Of a DNA stretch of 64,000 nucleotides, positions 1 through 8,192 are shown piece after piece. The position numbers and the translations under genes were made by a program. The stretch's first letter is position 1; each line of letters starts with the position of its first letter. Below the pieces are notes generated by a model that saw only the letters and a list, made by a program, of their open reading frames with translations, searched no databases and was not told the DNA's origin. This DNA comes from Comamonas thiooxydans (lineage in GTDB: Bacteria > Pseudomonadota > Gammaproteobacteria > Burkholderiales > Burkholderiaceae_C). Where the stretch lies: positions 124,001-188,000 of the forward strand of contig NZ_BBVD01000003.1 in NCBI RefSeq assembly GCF_000964545.1. The letters are read 5' to 3'.

Positions 1-1385
1 TTCCCGAGGTCATTGCCTTTTCCTTTGTCGCGGGTGTAGACCCGGCCGTGGGGCTGTATGCCTCCTTCATCATCAGCATCGTGATTGCCGTTTTCGGCGC
101 ACGTCCGGCCATGGTCTCGGCAGCGGCCGGCTCGGTGGCCCTGGTGGCGGCTCCGCTGGTCGCATCGCATGGTCTGCAATATCTGCTGGCCGCAGGCTTG
201 CTGGCGGGTGCCATGCAGATCGCCTTCGGCCTGTGCAAGATGGGCAGCCTGGTGCGCTTTGTCTCCAGCTCGGTGCGCACGGGTTTTGTCAACGCGCTGG
301 CCATTCTGATCTTTTCAGCCCAGCTGCCGCATCTGCATGGAGCCAACACCGCCACCTGGGCCATGCTGGCCCTGGGCCTGGCCCTGATCTACGGCCTGCC
401 CTGGCTGGGACAGAGGCTGCAGCTCAAGGCGCTGGGAGCCATTCCCTCACCACTGATCTGCGTGCTGGTGCTGACGCTGCTCGCCAGCTTCATGGGTCTG
501 CCGCTCAAGACTGTGGCCGATCTGGGTCATCTGCCGGACAGCCTGCCGCTGTTCGCCCTGCCCGAAATCCCTGCGAGTCTGGAGACGCTGCGCATCATCG
601 CCCTGCCAGCCCTGGCCATTGCCATGGTGGGCCTGCTGGAGTCGGTTCTCACGGCAGCCGTGGTGGACGACCTGACGGGCACGCCCAGCAACAAGAGCCG
701 CGAGTGCACGGGCCTGGGCCTGGCCAATGTCTCGGCCAGCCTGTTCGGCGGCATTGCGGGCTGCGGCATGATAGGCCAGGCGGTGGGCAATGTGAAATAC
801 GGCGGCCGCGGCCGCCTGTCCACCCTGTTTGCCGGGGTGTTTCTGCTGATTCTCATGGTCGCCCTCAAGCCCTGGGTGTCCCGGGTACCGGTGATTGCTC
901 TGGTGGCCATCATGGTCATGGTGTCGGTCTCGACCTTCGACTGGAAGTCGCTGGGCAATCTGGTGCGCCACCCGCGCCTGTCCAGCTCGGTGATGCTGGT
1001 GACGGTGGTCATCACCATCGCCACCCACAATCTGGCCGCCGGCGTGGTGGCGGGCGTGCTGCTCTCGGGCGTGTTCTTCACCTTCAAGGTGGCCAATATG
1101 CTGCAGGTCCAGGGCGGCCTGAACGAGGCTGGCGATCTCTATACCTGGACGGTGAGCGGCCAGGTGTTTTTTGCCTCTGCCGATGCTCTGATCGAAGCCT
1201 TCGACGTGCGTGCCGCAGCCGGAAAGCAGGCCCGCATCGATGTCGGTGGCGCGCATTTCTGGGACATCACCGCCGTGGGCGCGCTGGACAAGGTGATGGA
1301 GCGCCTGCGCCAGCATGGCTGCCACGTGGAGCTGACGGGGCTGGACGAGGCCAGTCAACGACTGATAGAACGCATCAGGGTCTAG
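1..1385 (+). CDS. SulP-family anion transporter with C-terminal STAS domain (5' end missing)
   Basis: The open frame runs in from the window edge (first complete codon at 3), so the start lies upstream; the internal GTG at 48 is not a real start. The first visible residues, PEVIAFSFVAGVDP, match the first-helix region of SulP proteins. Hydrophobic membrane segments fill residues up to about 350. The last 90 or so residues look like a STAS domain (core ARIDVGGAHFWDITAVGAL), which in this family sits in the cytoplasm and modulates transport. SulP proteins move sulfate, bicarbonate or dicarboxylates; the substrate cannot be read from sequence. It stops about 20 bp before the convergent phasin gene. 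Confidence 0.9.
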   Translation, partial: PEVIAFSFVAGVDPAVGLYASFIISIVIAVFGARPAMVSAAAGSVALVAAPLVASHGLQYLLAAGLLAGAMQIAFGLCKMGSLVRFVSSSVRTGFVNALAILIFSAQLPHLHGANTATWAMLALGLALIYGLPWLGQRLQLKALGAIPSPLICVLVLTLLASFMGLPLKTVADLGHLPDSLPLFALPEIPASLETLRIIALPALAIAMVGLLESVLTAAVVDDLTGTPSNKSRECTGLGLANVSASLFGGIAGCGMIGQAVGNVKYGGRGRLSTLFAGVFLLILMVALKPWVSRVPVIALVAIMVMVSVSTFDWKSLGNLVRHPRLSSSVMLVTVVITIATHNLAAGVVAGVLLSGVFFTFKVANMLQVQGGLNEAGDLYTWTVSGQVFFASADALIEAFDVRAAAGKQARIDVGGAHFWDITAVGALDKVMERLRQHGCHVELTGLDEASQRLIERIRV

Positions 1386-1405
1386 GTTTGGCGGCTGGTG
1401 GCCGC

Positions 1406-1777
1406 TTATTTCAGGCTGGTCTGCGACAGGCGCTTGGCATTGGCCACGGCCTTGCGGCGAATCGGCGCCAGGCTTCTGGCCGCCACCTTGTCGGCCGCCA
1501 CGGGCAGCTTCTGACCCATGGTCCAGGGGTTGCGCATCCAGGCCAGACACAGTTGCTGCTGCACCTTGAACATTTCGGCCCCCATGGTCAGCCAGGCCTG
1601 ACTGAAGGCGACCTGCTTTTCCACCACCATGCGCGTGAACTCCTTCTGGTCGCGCGCAGAGAGCACCGGACCGCTGAGGGCCATGCGCGTGAGCCGGTGG
1701 TTGATGACCTGAGGCACGGCCATGCTGATGTCCAGCAGTTCGCTGGCAGTGCGGTGGGGGATGGCGGATTCAGGCAT
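1406..1777 (-). CDS. Phasin family (polyhydroxyalkanoate granule-associated) protein
   Basis: A 123-aa protein, alpha-helical and rich in Met, Gln and Ala, with the phasin-like stretch QVAFSQAWLTMGAEMFKVQQQL near residues 60-80. Phasins coat PHA storage granules and control their size. A longer frame reaches 1813, but the ATG at 1777 has AAGGAG eight bases upstream, so I chose it. It is convergent with the SulP gene and no other PHA gene is in view. Phasins diverge strongly, so the family call rests on helical character and local resemblance. Confidence 0.72.
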   Translation of the reverse strand: MPESAIPHRTASELLDISMAVPQVINHRLTRMALSGPVLSARDQKEFTRMVVEKQVAFSQAWLTMGAEMFKVQQQLCLAWMRNPWTMGQKLPVAADKVAARSLAPIRRKAVANAKRLSQTSLK

Positions 1778-1864
1778 GTGTAACTCCTTGCATTCAGGCG
1801 TTTTATTGTGCACTGCAACATAGAAGTTTGCGCAAGCTCACCTGTGAAAGCCCTATCGCCGAAT

Positions 1865-2791
1865 TCAGCGCCTGTGCCCAAGCAGGCTGAGTGCCTCCTG
1901 CTCCAATGCCGCCGTCAGCCAGGGCAGGCCCGCATCGGCAGGCCGGTGCAGCGGCAGCAGCATATGCACCTGAAACGCTATCGAAAACGCCAGCGGCCGC
2001 ACCACCAGCTGCGGGCCGGCACAAGCCCGCGCAGTCAGCGGGTTGACGATGGCCAGACCCAGGCCGTGCTGGACCATGGCGCAGACGGCAACGGCGCTGG
2101 CGGTCTCCAGGCTCAGCCGGCGCTGCACGCCGGCGCGGGCAAACACCGCATCGATCTGCGCCCTGTAGGGGTCGTCGCGCGCCAGGCTGATGAAGGATTC
2201 GCCTTCAAAGTCCCGCGCGCTGAGCAGCGCCTTCTGCGCCAGCGGGTGGCTGGCAGGCAACACGGCCACTTCGTCCATGGCAGGCAAGGGCTGGCTGCGT
2301 GTGCCCGGTGGCGCATCGGCCAGCTCGGACAGGCCCAGATCGAAGCGCTGGGCCGCCATCCATTCCTGCAGCAGCGGTGCCTCCTGGGTGCTCACGCTCA
2401 CGGCCACTGCGCCGTGACTGGCCTGCATACGCGCCAGCGCGCCCGGCAGCAAGGCGTGGCTGAGGGCTGGCAGACACAGCACGCTGATGCTCGCCCCTTG
2501 CGGGCGCCCCAGCTCCACGGCGCGGTCGATCACGCGCTCCAGGCCCTGCCAGCTGCGCCGCACCTCGTCCCAGAGCAGCAAGGCACGTGCATTGGCACGC
2601 AGCCGGCCCTGCACGCGCTCGAACAGCGCATAGCCCAGCAGTTGCTCCATGCGAGCCAGCTCGCGGCTCACCGTGGGCTGCGAGGTATAGAGCAGTTGCG
2701 CCGCACCCGTGACGCTGCCGGCCGTCATGACGGCACGGAACACCTCGATATGGCGATGGGTGATGCGCTGAGAAGCTTCTGAATCGGTCAT
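1865..2791 (-). CDS. lysR: LysR-type regulator divergent from lysA; probable LysR
   Basis: A 308-aa LysR-type regulator. The winged HTH lies near residues 12-70 (VTGAAQLLYTSQPTVSRELARMEQLLGYALFERV), followed by a periplasmic-binding-like effector domain. It is transcribed away from lysA with 106 bp between the start codons, the arrangement of E. coli lysR-lysA, where LysR activates lysA and responds to diaminopimelate and lysine. By position I infer the same role. The shared intergenic region holds a TCAATATTGA palindrome. Confidence 0.85.
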   Translation of the reverse strand: MTDSEASQRITHRHIEVFRAVMTAGSVTGAAQLLYTSQPTVSRELARMEQLLGYALFERVQGRLRANARALLLWDEVRRSWQGLERVIDRAVELGRPQGASISVLCLPALSHALLPGALARMQASHGAVAVSVSTQEAPLLQEWMAAQRFDLGLSELADAPPGTRSQPLPAMDEVAVLPASHPLAQKALLSARDFEGESFISLARDDPYRAQIDAVFARAGVQRRLSLETASAVAVCAMVQHGLGLAIVNPLTARACAGPQLVVRPLAFSIAFQVHMLLPLHRPADAGLPWLTAALEQEALSLLGHRR

Positions 2792-2803
2792 ACCAAAAGC
2801 ATA

Positions 2804-2813
2804 TCAATATTGA
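2804..2813. promoter_or_regulatory. Candidate LysR operator between lysR and lysA
   Basis: TCAATATTGA is a perfect 10-bp palindrome 13 bp upstream of the lysR start codon in the lysR/lysA divergent region. The AT-rich T-N11-A type surrounding sequence fits a LysR-family binding site. The call is from symmetry and position only. Confidence 0.4.
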
Positions 2814-2897
2814 ATGATCTTCAAAAATCAAGCTATTGGACTGAATAGATAGTCGCATGCATGATGCGCTGAACTATTCCCTTTCAAGAGACCACCC

Positions 2898-4145
2898 ATG
2901 GCAAACCCCTTCTCTCCCGCACAGCTCTGGAACCTGGCCGACCAGTACGGCACGCCGCTGTGGGTGTATGACGCCGCCACCATCCGCGAGCGCATTGCCC
3001 AGCTCAAGGCTTTCGACACCGTGCGCTTTGCCCAGAAGGCCTGCTCCAACATTCACATCCTCAAGCTCATGCGCGAGCAGGGCGTGAAGGTGGATGCGGT
3101 CTCGCGCGGCGAAGTCCTGCGCGCACTGGCGGCGGGCTTCACGCCCGGCTTCGGCGAGCCTGCCGACATCGTCTTCACGGCCGACGTGATGGACGAAGCC
3201 ACGCTGGCCACCGTGGTCGAGCACCAGGTGCCTGTGAACGCGGGCTCCATCGACATGCTGCACCAGTTGGCCGCCGTGTCCAGGGGCCACCATGTCTGGC
3301 TGCGCATCAACCCCGGCTTCGGCCACGGCCACAGCAACAAGACCAACACCGGCGGCGAGCACAGCAAGCACGGCATCTGGCACAGCGAACTCGAAGCCGC
3401 GCTGGACGCCATCAAGGCCGGCGGCCTGGTGCTGGCCGGCCTGCACATGCACATCGGCTCGGGCGTGGACTACGGCCATCTGCAGGAAGTCTGCGGCGCC
3501 ATGGTCAAGCTGGTCGAGCGCACCAAGGCGGCGGGCGTGGACCTGCATGCGATTTCGGCCGGCGGCGGCCTGTCCATCCCCTATCGTGCTGGCGATGCCA
3601 CCATCGACACCAACCACTACCACGGTCTGTGGGATGCGGCGCGCAAGCAGGCAGAAGGCATCGTGGGCCACAGCCTGGGTCTGGAACTGGAGCCCGGCCG
3701 CTTCCTGGTGGCCGAGTCCGGCGTGCTGCTGGGCACCGTGCGCGCCACCAAGAATGCGGGCAGCAACCACTTCGTGCTGGTGGACACCGGCTTCAACGAG
3801 CTGATGCGCCCCAGCATGTACGGCAGCTACCACGGCATGGAAGTGCTGCGCCGCGACGGCCAGAACCTGCCCGCGCAGGACAGCGTGGTGGCCGGCCCAC
3901 TGTGCGAATCGGGCGATGTCTTCACCCAGGGCGACGGCGGCGTGGTGCTGCCGCGCTCGCTGGCCGGCGCCAGCGTGGGCGACCTGCTGGTGATTCACGA
4001 CACGGGCGCCTATGGCAGCTCCATGTCCAGCAACTACAACACCCGCCCGCTGGCCGCCGAAGTGCTGGTCGATGGCGCGCAGACCCAGCTGATTCGCCGT
4101 CGCCAGACGGTGGAGGAACTGCTGGCCCTGGAATTGGGCTTGTAA
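2898..4145 (+). CDS. lysA: Diaminopimelate decarboxylase
   Basis: LysA is a PLP enzyme of fold type III that decarboxylates meso-diaminopimelate to L-lysine, the last step of lysine synthesis. The 415-aa length fits the 420-aa E. coli enzyme and the two read almost in parallel. Visible features are FAQKACSNIHIL (residues 45-56; the PLP lysine lies here), the HMHIGSGVDY segment, the GGGLSIPY glycine loop, LELEPGRFLVAESG, and CESGDVF and DTGAYGSSMSSNYN near the C-terminus. A conserved lysR lies divergently upstream. An intergenic repeat starts 3 bp after the stop codon. Confidence 0.97.
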   Translation: MANPFSPAQLWNLADQYGTPLWVYDAATIRERIAQLKAFDTVRFAQKACSNIHILKLMREQGVKVDAVSRGEVLRALAAGFTPGFGEPADIVFTADVMDEATLATVVEHQVPVNAGSIDMLHQLAAVSRGHHVWLRINPGFGHGHSNKTNTGGEHSKHGIWHSELEAALDAIKAGGLVLAGLHMHIGSGVDYGHLQEVCGAMVKLVERTKAAGVDLHAISAGGGLSIPYRAGDATIDTNHYHGLWDAARKQAEGIVGHSLGLELEPGRFLVAESGVLLGTVRATKNAGSNHFVLVDTGFNELMRPSMYGSYHGMEVLRRDGQNLPAQDSVVAGPLCESGDVFTQGDGGVVLPRSLAGASVGDLLVIHDTGAYGSSMSSNYNTRPLAAEVLVDGAQTQLIRRRQTVEELLALELGL

Positions 4146-4148
4146 GCT

Positions 4149-4246
4149 CCCCCTGAGCCGCTTTGCGGCTTCCCCCTCTCTCTACGCGCTGCGCGCTATG
4201 GGAGGGGGACGCAGCCATCGCTGCGGGGCGGCCCTTGCTTGGCTGC
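4149..4246. repeat. Intergenic GC-rich repeat, copy 1 (paired with 42937-43007)
   Basis: The first 28 bases (4149-4176) are identical to 42937-42964. They contain the hairpin AGCCGC-ttt-GCGGCT flanked by C runs. A second block starting GAGGGGGACG and ending near CTTGCTTGGCTG is about 85% alike between copies, with an extra insertion in this copy. Both copies start within 6 bp of a stop codon (here lysA), so the element may act as a terminator or mRNA-end stabiliser. I believe similar sequences are widespread in Comamonadaceae genomes, but that is recollection. Confidence 0.75.
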
Positions 4247-4288
4247 TCTTGTTTGGCCCGCGCCCTTTAGCAATTGCATCTTCAAGTT

Positions 4289-4342
4289 AAATAGCAGCTA
4301 GCGCTTATCTTTAAAGGGTTTCAGGCCAGAATCACCTGAAAT
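4289..4342 (+). repeat. Dispersed stem-loop element, copy 1
   Basis: Starts with ATAGCAGCTAGCGCTTAT and ends in the hairpin TTTCAGG-N9-CCTGAAA (4319-4341). It aligns with 5289-5372, 22078-22140 and, inverted, 25596-25685 and 55622-55708. It lies in the lysA to DMT-transporter gap. Confidence 0.6.
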
Positions 4343-4382
4343 CTTTTCTCTAGGCACCGCCCAGTGCCCGGTACGTTCTTCC

Positions 4383-5273
4383 ATGTCACAGCACTCCGCC
4401 CCTTCAGTCCATCGCCATACGCTGACGGGCATCGGCTTCACGGTGCTGGCCTGCGCCTGTTTTTCGATACTCGATACAGGCTCCAAATATGCGGGCGCCC
4501 TGCTGCCGCTGCTGATGGCGTTGTGGCTGCGCTATGCGCTGCAGTCGGCGCTGACCGTGGGCTTTGGCGTGGCTCGCCATGGACTGGACATCTTTCGCAC
4601 CCGGCGCCCGGGCTTTCAGTTTCTGCGCGCCATTCTGTTTTGCCTGAGCAATGCGCTGGCCATGCTCAGCCTGCGCTATCTGCCGCTGGCGGAGTTCACG
4701 GCCATCGTGGCGCTGACGCCGCTGGCACTGACCCTGCTGGCCGCGCTCTGGCTGGGCCAGCAGGTCAGCCCCTTGCGCTGGGTGCTGGTGGCGCTGGGCT
4801 TTGCGGGTACGCCGGTCATCCTGCGGCCGGGCGGCGGCCAGTTCAGCGGCTGGGCCCTGGTCTGGCCTGCGCTGCAGCTGCTGGCCAATACCGCCTATCA
4901 GATCCTGAGCAGTCGCATGGCGGGCAAGGAGCGCCCGCTGACCACGCAGATCTACACCAGCCTAGTGGCCCTGAGCCTGAGCTGCATGGCCCTGCCCTGG
5001 GTCTGGCAGCTGCCGGACAGCGCCGCGCTCTGGCTGGCCGCGATTGCCATGGGCGCAGGCAGCGCCGTCGGACACCTGATGCTGCTCAAGGCCTATGAAA
5101 AAGCCGAGCCTGCGACCATCACGCCGTTTCTCTACAGCCAGATTCCCTGCGCACTGCTGGCAGGCTGGCTGGTCTATGGCCATATCCCCGACCAATGGGC
5201 CGTACTGGGCATGGTCGTCATTGCGCTGTGCGGGGCGGCGAGTGCCTGGCTCAGCGTCAGAGAGGGCAAATAG
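4383..5273 (+). CDS. DMT-family (EamA) inner-membrane transporter
   Basis: A 296-aa, very hydrophobic protein with about ten predicted transmembrane segments in two repeated halves, the EamA/RhaT layout. Features include the hinge FLRAILFCLSNALAMLSLRYLPLAEFTAIVALTPL in the first half and EPATITPFLYSQIPCALLAGWLVYG in the second. Members of this superfamily export amino acids, metabolites or drugs; the substrate here is unknown. No strong ribosome-binding site precedes the ATG. Proximity to lysA does not by itself make it a lysine exporter. Confidence 0.88.
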   Translation: MSQHSAPSVHRHTLTGIGFTVLACACFSILDTGSKYAGALLPLLMALWLRYALQSALTVGFGVARHGLDIFRTRRPGFQFLRAILFCLSNALAMLSLRYLPLAEFTAIVALTPLALTLLAALWLGQQVSPLRWVLVALGFAGTPVILRPGGGQFSGWALVWPALQLLANTAYQILSSRMAGKERPLTTQIYTSLVALSLSCMALPWVWQLPDSAALWLAAIAMGAGSAVGHLMLLKAYEKAEPATITPFLYSQIPCALLAGWLVYGHIPDQWAVLGMVVIALCGAASAWLSVREGK

Positions 5274-5288
5274 GCATTGCCCCTAAAA

Positions 5289-5372
5289 CAATAGCTGCAA
5301 GCGCATGAATTCATTGCATTTCAGACACAAAATCATCTGAAATCCATGAATATCAGGCGATAGAAGCTATGG
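5289..5372 (+). repeat. Dispersed stem-loop element, copy 2
   Basis: Begins ATAGCTGCAAGCGCATGA, then the hairpin TTTCAGA-N10-TCTGAAA (5319-5342), then ATCCATGAATATCAGGCGAT and AGAAGCTA. It is the most complete copy and lies between the convergent DMT-transporter and gpsA genes. The stem differs from copy 1 by a matched A-T for G-C exchange. Confidence 0.65.
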
Positions 5373-5382
5373 TTTTATTGGC

Positions 5383-6393
5383 TTATTCGCCGCGCGGATC
5401 GCGCACCATCAGGTGCTGCACGGCTTCGGTGACCGGAAGCTGGCCGTCCAGCAGGGCAACCACGGTTTCGGTGATGGGCATTTCCACACCGACCTGGCGT
5501 GCCCGGGCGAGCACGGTGCGGGCGCTGTACACACCCTCGGCCACATGGCCCAGCGATGTCACGGCCTGCTCCAGGCTCTTGCCTTCGGCCAGCAGCAGGC
5601 CCACCTTGCGATTGCGCGAGAGATCGCCGGTGGCGGTCAGCACCAGATCGCCGAGGCCGGACAGGCCCATGAAGGTTTCGGCGCGCGCGCCCAGGGCCAC
5701 GCCCAGACGCGTCATCTCGGCCAGGCCGCGCGTGACCAGGGCCGCACGCGCGTTCAGCCCCAGCTGCAGGCCGTCGCAAAGACCCGTGGCAATGGCCAGC
5801 ACATTCTTGACGGCACCACCCACTTCCACGCCCACGATGTCGTGATTGGCATAGACGCGCATGGCTTCGCCGTGAAAGGCCGACACCAGCAGCTCGCTCA
5901 CGCCCTCATGGGCGCTGGCTGCCACCAGAGCCGTAGGCTGCTGGCGTGCCACCTCGGCCGCAAAGCTGGGGCCGCTGAGCGCACCGCTTTGCAGCTGCGG
6001 CGCCACCTGCTGGCAGACTTCATGCGCCATCAGCCCATAGCTGCCGGCAGGTGCGTCGGCGGCCACGGCCTCGAAGCCCTTGCACAGCCAGACCACGGGC
6101 CGGCGGCAATCCTTGAGCTGGCCCAGCCACTGGCGCAGCGCCGCCATGGGCGTGCCCAGCACGATCAGATCGGCATCCGCCACATGGGCCATCACATCTC
6201 CGCTGACCACCGTAAGCGCATCCGGGAAGCGGATGCCGGGCAGATAGCGGCTATTCGCGCGTTCGGCCTGCATGAGCTGCGCCTGCGCCGGGTCACGCGC
6301 CCAGAGGCTGACGCGATCCTGCTCCGGATGGGTGGCCGCGCTGATGGCCATGGCCGTACCCCAGGCGCCAGCGCCGATGACAAGAATTTTCAT
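5383..6393 (-). CDS. gpsA: Glycerol-3-phosphate dehydrogenase [NAD(P)+]
   Basis: GpsA reduces dihydroxyacetone phosphate to sn-glycerol 3-phosphate in the cytosol, the entry step of phospholipid synthesis. The 336-aa protein opens with MKILVIGAGAWGTAMA (Rossmann loop GxGxxG). GALSGPSFAAEV and GVEVGGAVKNVLAIATG, with the catalytic lysine, follow, and the C-terminus is all-helical. An upstream extension to 6498 has no family match, so I start at the ATG at 6393. It is last in the rhodanese-grxC-secB-gpsA row, with a strong hairpin-T terminator between secB and gpsA. Confidence 0.96.
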   Translation of the reverse strand: MKILVIGAGAWGTAMAISAATHPEQDRVSLWARDPAQAQLMQAERANSRYLPGIRFPDALTVVSGDVMAHVADADLIVLGTPMAALRQWLGQLKDCRRPVVWLCKGFEAVAADAPAGSYGLMAHEVCQQVAPQLQSGALSGPSFAAEVARQQPTALVAASAHEGVSELLVSAFHGEAMRVYANHDIVGVEVGGAVKNVLAIATGLCDGLQLGLNARAALVTRGLAEMTRLGVALGARAETFMGLSGLGDLVLTATGDLSRNRKVGLLLAEGKSLEQAVTSLGHVAEGVYSARTVLARARQVGVEMPITETVVALLDGQLPVTEAVQHLMVRDPRGE

Positions 6394-6432
6394 ACCTGAA
6401 TTTTGATAGCAGTTTGTGCACAACGCACAAGA

Positions 6433-6459
6433 AAAAGAGGCCGCTAGGGCCTCTTTTTT
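6433..6459 (-). terminator. Rho-independent terminator after secB
   Basis: Stem AGAGGCC / GGGCCTCT with loop GCTA and A/T runs on both sides. On the minus strand it follows the secB stop and precedes gpsA, so gpsA probably has its own promoter or depends on readthrough. Confidence 0.8.
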
Positions 6460-6509
6460 GCCTGGCTGCCGATTCTTGCACATCGCAGGAATCAGCAATT
6501 GCCATCAGC

Positions 6510-6971
6510 TTACTGGGGCAGCTGGCCTTCGGCCTGTGCTGCGGCAGCCGCTTGCTGCTGCTCGTACATGGCCTGGAAGTTGATTTCGGCCAGGTGCACG
6601 GGAGGGAAGCCGGCGCGGGTCACCACGTCGGCCACGTTGCCGCGCAGATAGGGGTAGATGATCTGGGGGCAGGCAATGCCGATCACGCCGCCCATCTGAT
6701 CTTCGGGCACGTTGCGGATTTCGAAGATGCCGGCCTGCTTGGCTTCGACCAGGAACACGGTCTTGTCCTGAATCTTGGTCTGAACCGTTGCGGTCACGGC
6801 CACTTCGTAGACGCCTTCAGCCACGGGAGTGGCTTCCACACCCAGCTGGATGTCCACGCTGGGCTGCTCTTGCTCCAGCAGGATGGCAGGAGAGTTGGGC
6901 TGCTCCAGGGACAGGTCCTTCAGATACACGCGCTGGATCTGGAACACGGGGCTGTTGTCTTGTTCGGCCAT
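6510..6971 (-). CDS. secB: Protein-export chaperone SecB
   Basis: A 153-aa cytosolic chaperone. SecB tetramers bind unfolded preproteins and hand them to SecA. Visible family blocks are FQIQRVYLKDLSLEQPNSP near the N-terminus (residues 10-28), a beta-rich middle, and GIACPQIIYPYLRGNVADVVTRAGFPPVHLAEINF near residues 98-132. The tail is Gln/Ala-rich. Its upstream neighbour is grxC, separated by about 200 bp that contains a long inverted repeat. Confidence 0.97.
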   Translation of the reverse strand: MAEQDNSPVFQIQRVYLKDLSLEQPNSPAILLEQEQPSVDIQLGVEATPVAEGVYEVAVTATVQTKIQDKTVFLVEAKQAGIFEIRNVPEDQMGGVIGIACPQIIYPYLRGNVADVVTRAGFPPVHLAEINFQAMYEQQQAAAAAQAEGQLPQ

Positions 6972-7011
6972 GATGAGTTAGGTCTTTCAGAAAATCTTGA
7001 GAGGGAAATGA

Positions 7012-7061
7012 AAATGCCTGCGCAGAGGACTAGCACGCAGCTATCCTCACAGCAGGCATTT
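7012..7061. repeat. Long nested inverted repeat in the grxC-secB gap
   Basis: Outer arms AAATGCCTGC (7012-7021) and GCAGGCATTT (7052-7061) are perfect 10-bp complements. Inside them GAGGA-c-TAGC and GCTA-TCCTC pair again with one bulged base around an ACGCA loop. Together they form one long hairpin about 40 bp upstream of secB. It has no T run in the secB direction, so it could be an attenuator, a processing signal or a REP-like element. Confidence 0.6.
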
Positions 7062-7168
7062 CCATGAAATAGCGCTTTGCATTATGCAGTGACAGCCAGA
7101 GGCTGCATCGTAGCAAGCAGCACAAGGCGCAAATTCATGCCGTTTGGCGGCAGTGGCACGGCGCGTAA

Positions 7169-7426
7169 TCAGCTTTGCAGCAGGGGTAGCAGACCGCCCT
7201 TGGCATCCAGCGCCATCAGATCGTCGCAACCGCCCACATGGGTATCGCCAATGAAGATCTGGGGTACGGTGCGGCGGCCGGTGACCTGCATCATGTGATC
7301 GCGGGCAGCGGTATCGAAATCGATGCGCACTTCCTCGATCTGATCCACGCCCTTGGACTTGAGAATCTGCTTGGCACGAATGCAATAGGGGCAGACGGCG
7401 GTGGTGTACATCTTCACGGCTTGCAT
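7169..7426 (-). CDS. grxC: Glutaredoxin 3
   Basis: An 85-aa thioredoxin-fold protein with the dithiol active site CPYC at residues 12-15 (TTAVCPYCIRAKQIL), the cis-proline segment GRRTVPQIFIGDTHVGGCDDL and the usual GrxC length. It reduces disulfides and glutathione mixed disulfides using glutathione. The frame extends to 7528, but the ATG at 7426 has AAGGAAG upstream and gives the canonical N-terminus. It lies between the rhodanese gene and secB on the same strand. Confidence 0.95.
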   Translation of the reverse strand: MQAVKMYTTAVCPYCIRAKQILKSKGVDQIEEVRIDFDTAARDHMMQVTGRRTVPQIFIGDTHVGGCDDLMALDAKGGLLPLLQS

Positions 7427-7499
7427 GAGCAACTTCCTTGTAGTTTTTGCAATGCAGCATGCTGTGCTGCAGTCGTCAGAGTTCTCAGTTGCGGCCGAA

Positions 7500-7907
7500 T
7501 CAGGCTTTTTCAACCGGCAGGCCGGCATCGCGCCAGGCCTTCATGCCGCCAGCCAGCGCCTGGGCCTTTTCGTAACCCAGCTTCTTGGCCACGGCCTCGG
7601 CACGCACGGCACGGGCGCCCGATGCACACACCAGCACCACGGGCAGCTGCTTGTTCTTGACGGTGGTGGGCAGCTTTTCTTCCAACTGGCTCAGCGGCAG
7701 GTTCCTGGCTCCGTTGACATGGCCGGCGGCAAACTCTTCGGGCTCGCAGACGTCCAGCACCACGGCTTTTTCACGGTTGATCAGGTGCACCGCAGCCGCT
7801 GCCGACAGCGAACCACCTGTCGCTCCGCGCAGTGCGGGCAGCAGCAGCATCACACCCGAAGCCACGGCAATCAGGATCAAATACCAGTTATCAATGATGA
7901 ATTTCAC
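7500..7907 (-). CDS. Membrane-anchored rhodanese-like sulfurtransferase
   Basis: A 135-aa protein with one N-terminal transmembrane helix (NWYLILIAVASGVMLLLPAL) followed by a single rhodanese domain. The active-site loop reads VLVCASGARAVRA with the catalytic cysteine, and GGMKAWRDAGLPV closes the domain. The likely start is GTG at 7907, with AAGGAA seven bases upstream; the ATG frame to 8084 adds unrelated residues. The order rhodanese-grxC-secB is common in betaproteobacteria and suggests a shared thiol/export theme. The sulfur donor and acceptor are unknown. Confidence 0.9.
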   Translation of the reverse strand: MKFIIDNWYLILIAVASGVMLLLPALRGATGGSLSAAAAVHLINREKAVVLDVCEPEEFAAGHVNGARNLPLSQLEEKLPTTVKNKQLPVVLVCASGARAVRAEAVAKKLGYEKAQALAGGMKAWRDAGLPVEKA

Positions 7908-8192
7908 GTCATTCCTTGGGATGGCAAACCGAACGATTTTAGAGGCAGGCTTGCCGGCGGATCGCGCCAGAGGGCCACAGCCCCTCCTCCCGTAATCCCA
8001 AACCCTCTGTTCATATGCCCTAGGCCGCAAGTGAGTGCTCTGCACAATCCCCGAAGGGCCCAACAGGAATAGCTTGGCGGCCACCGCTGGACACGACCGG
8101 CTTACCTTGCCTCAAGCCCGGACAAAGGCCAGCCCCTAAAATGCACGGTTTTGACTTTGTGTCATTACTGCTTTGCTACTTTGAGAGAATCC

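Noticed and set aside
447..1550. Long minus-strand frame over the SulP gene
   Set aside because: His/Gln/Gly-rich shadow of a conserved transporter, with no start signal.
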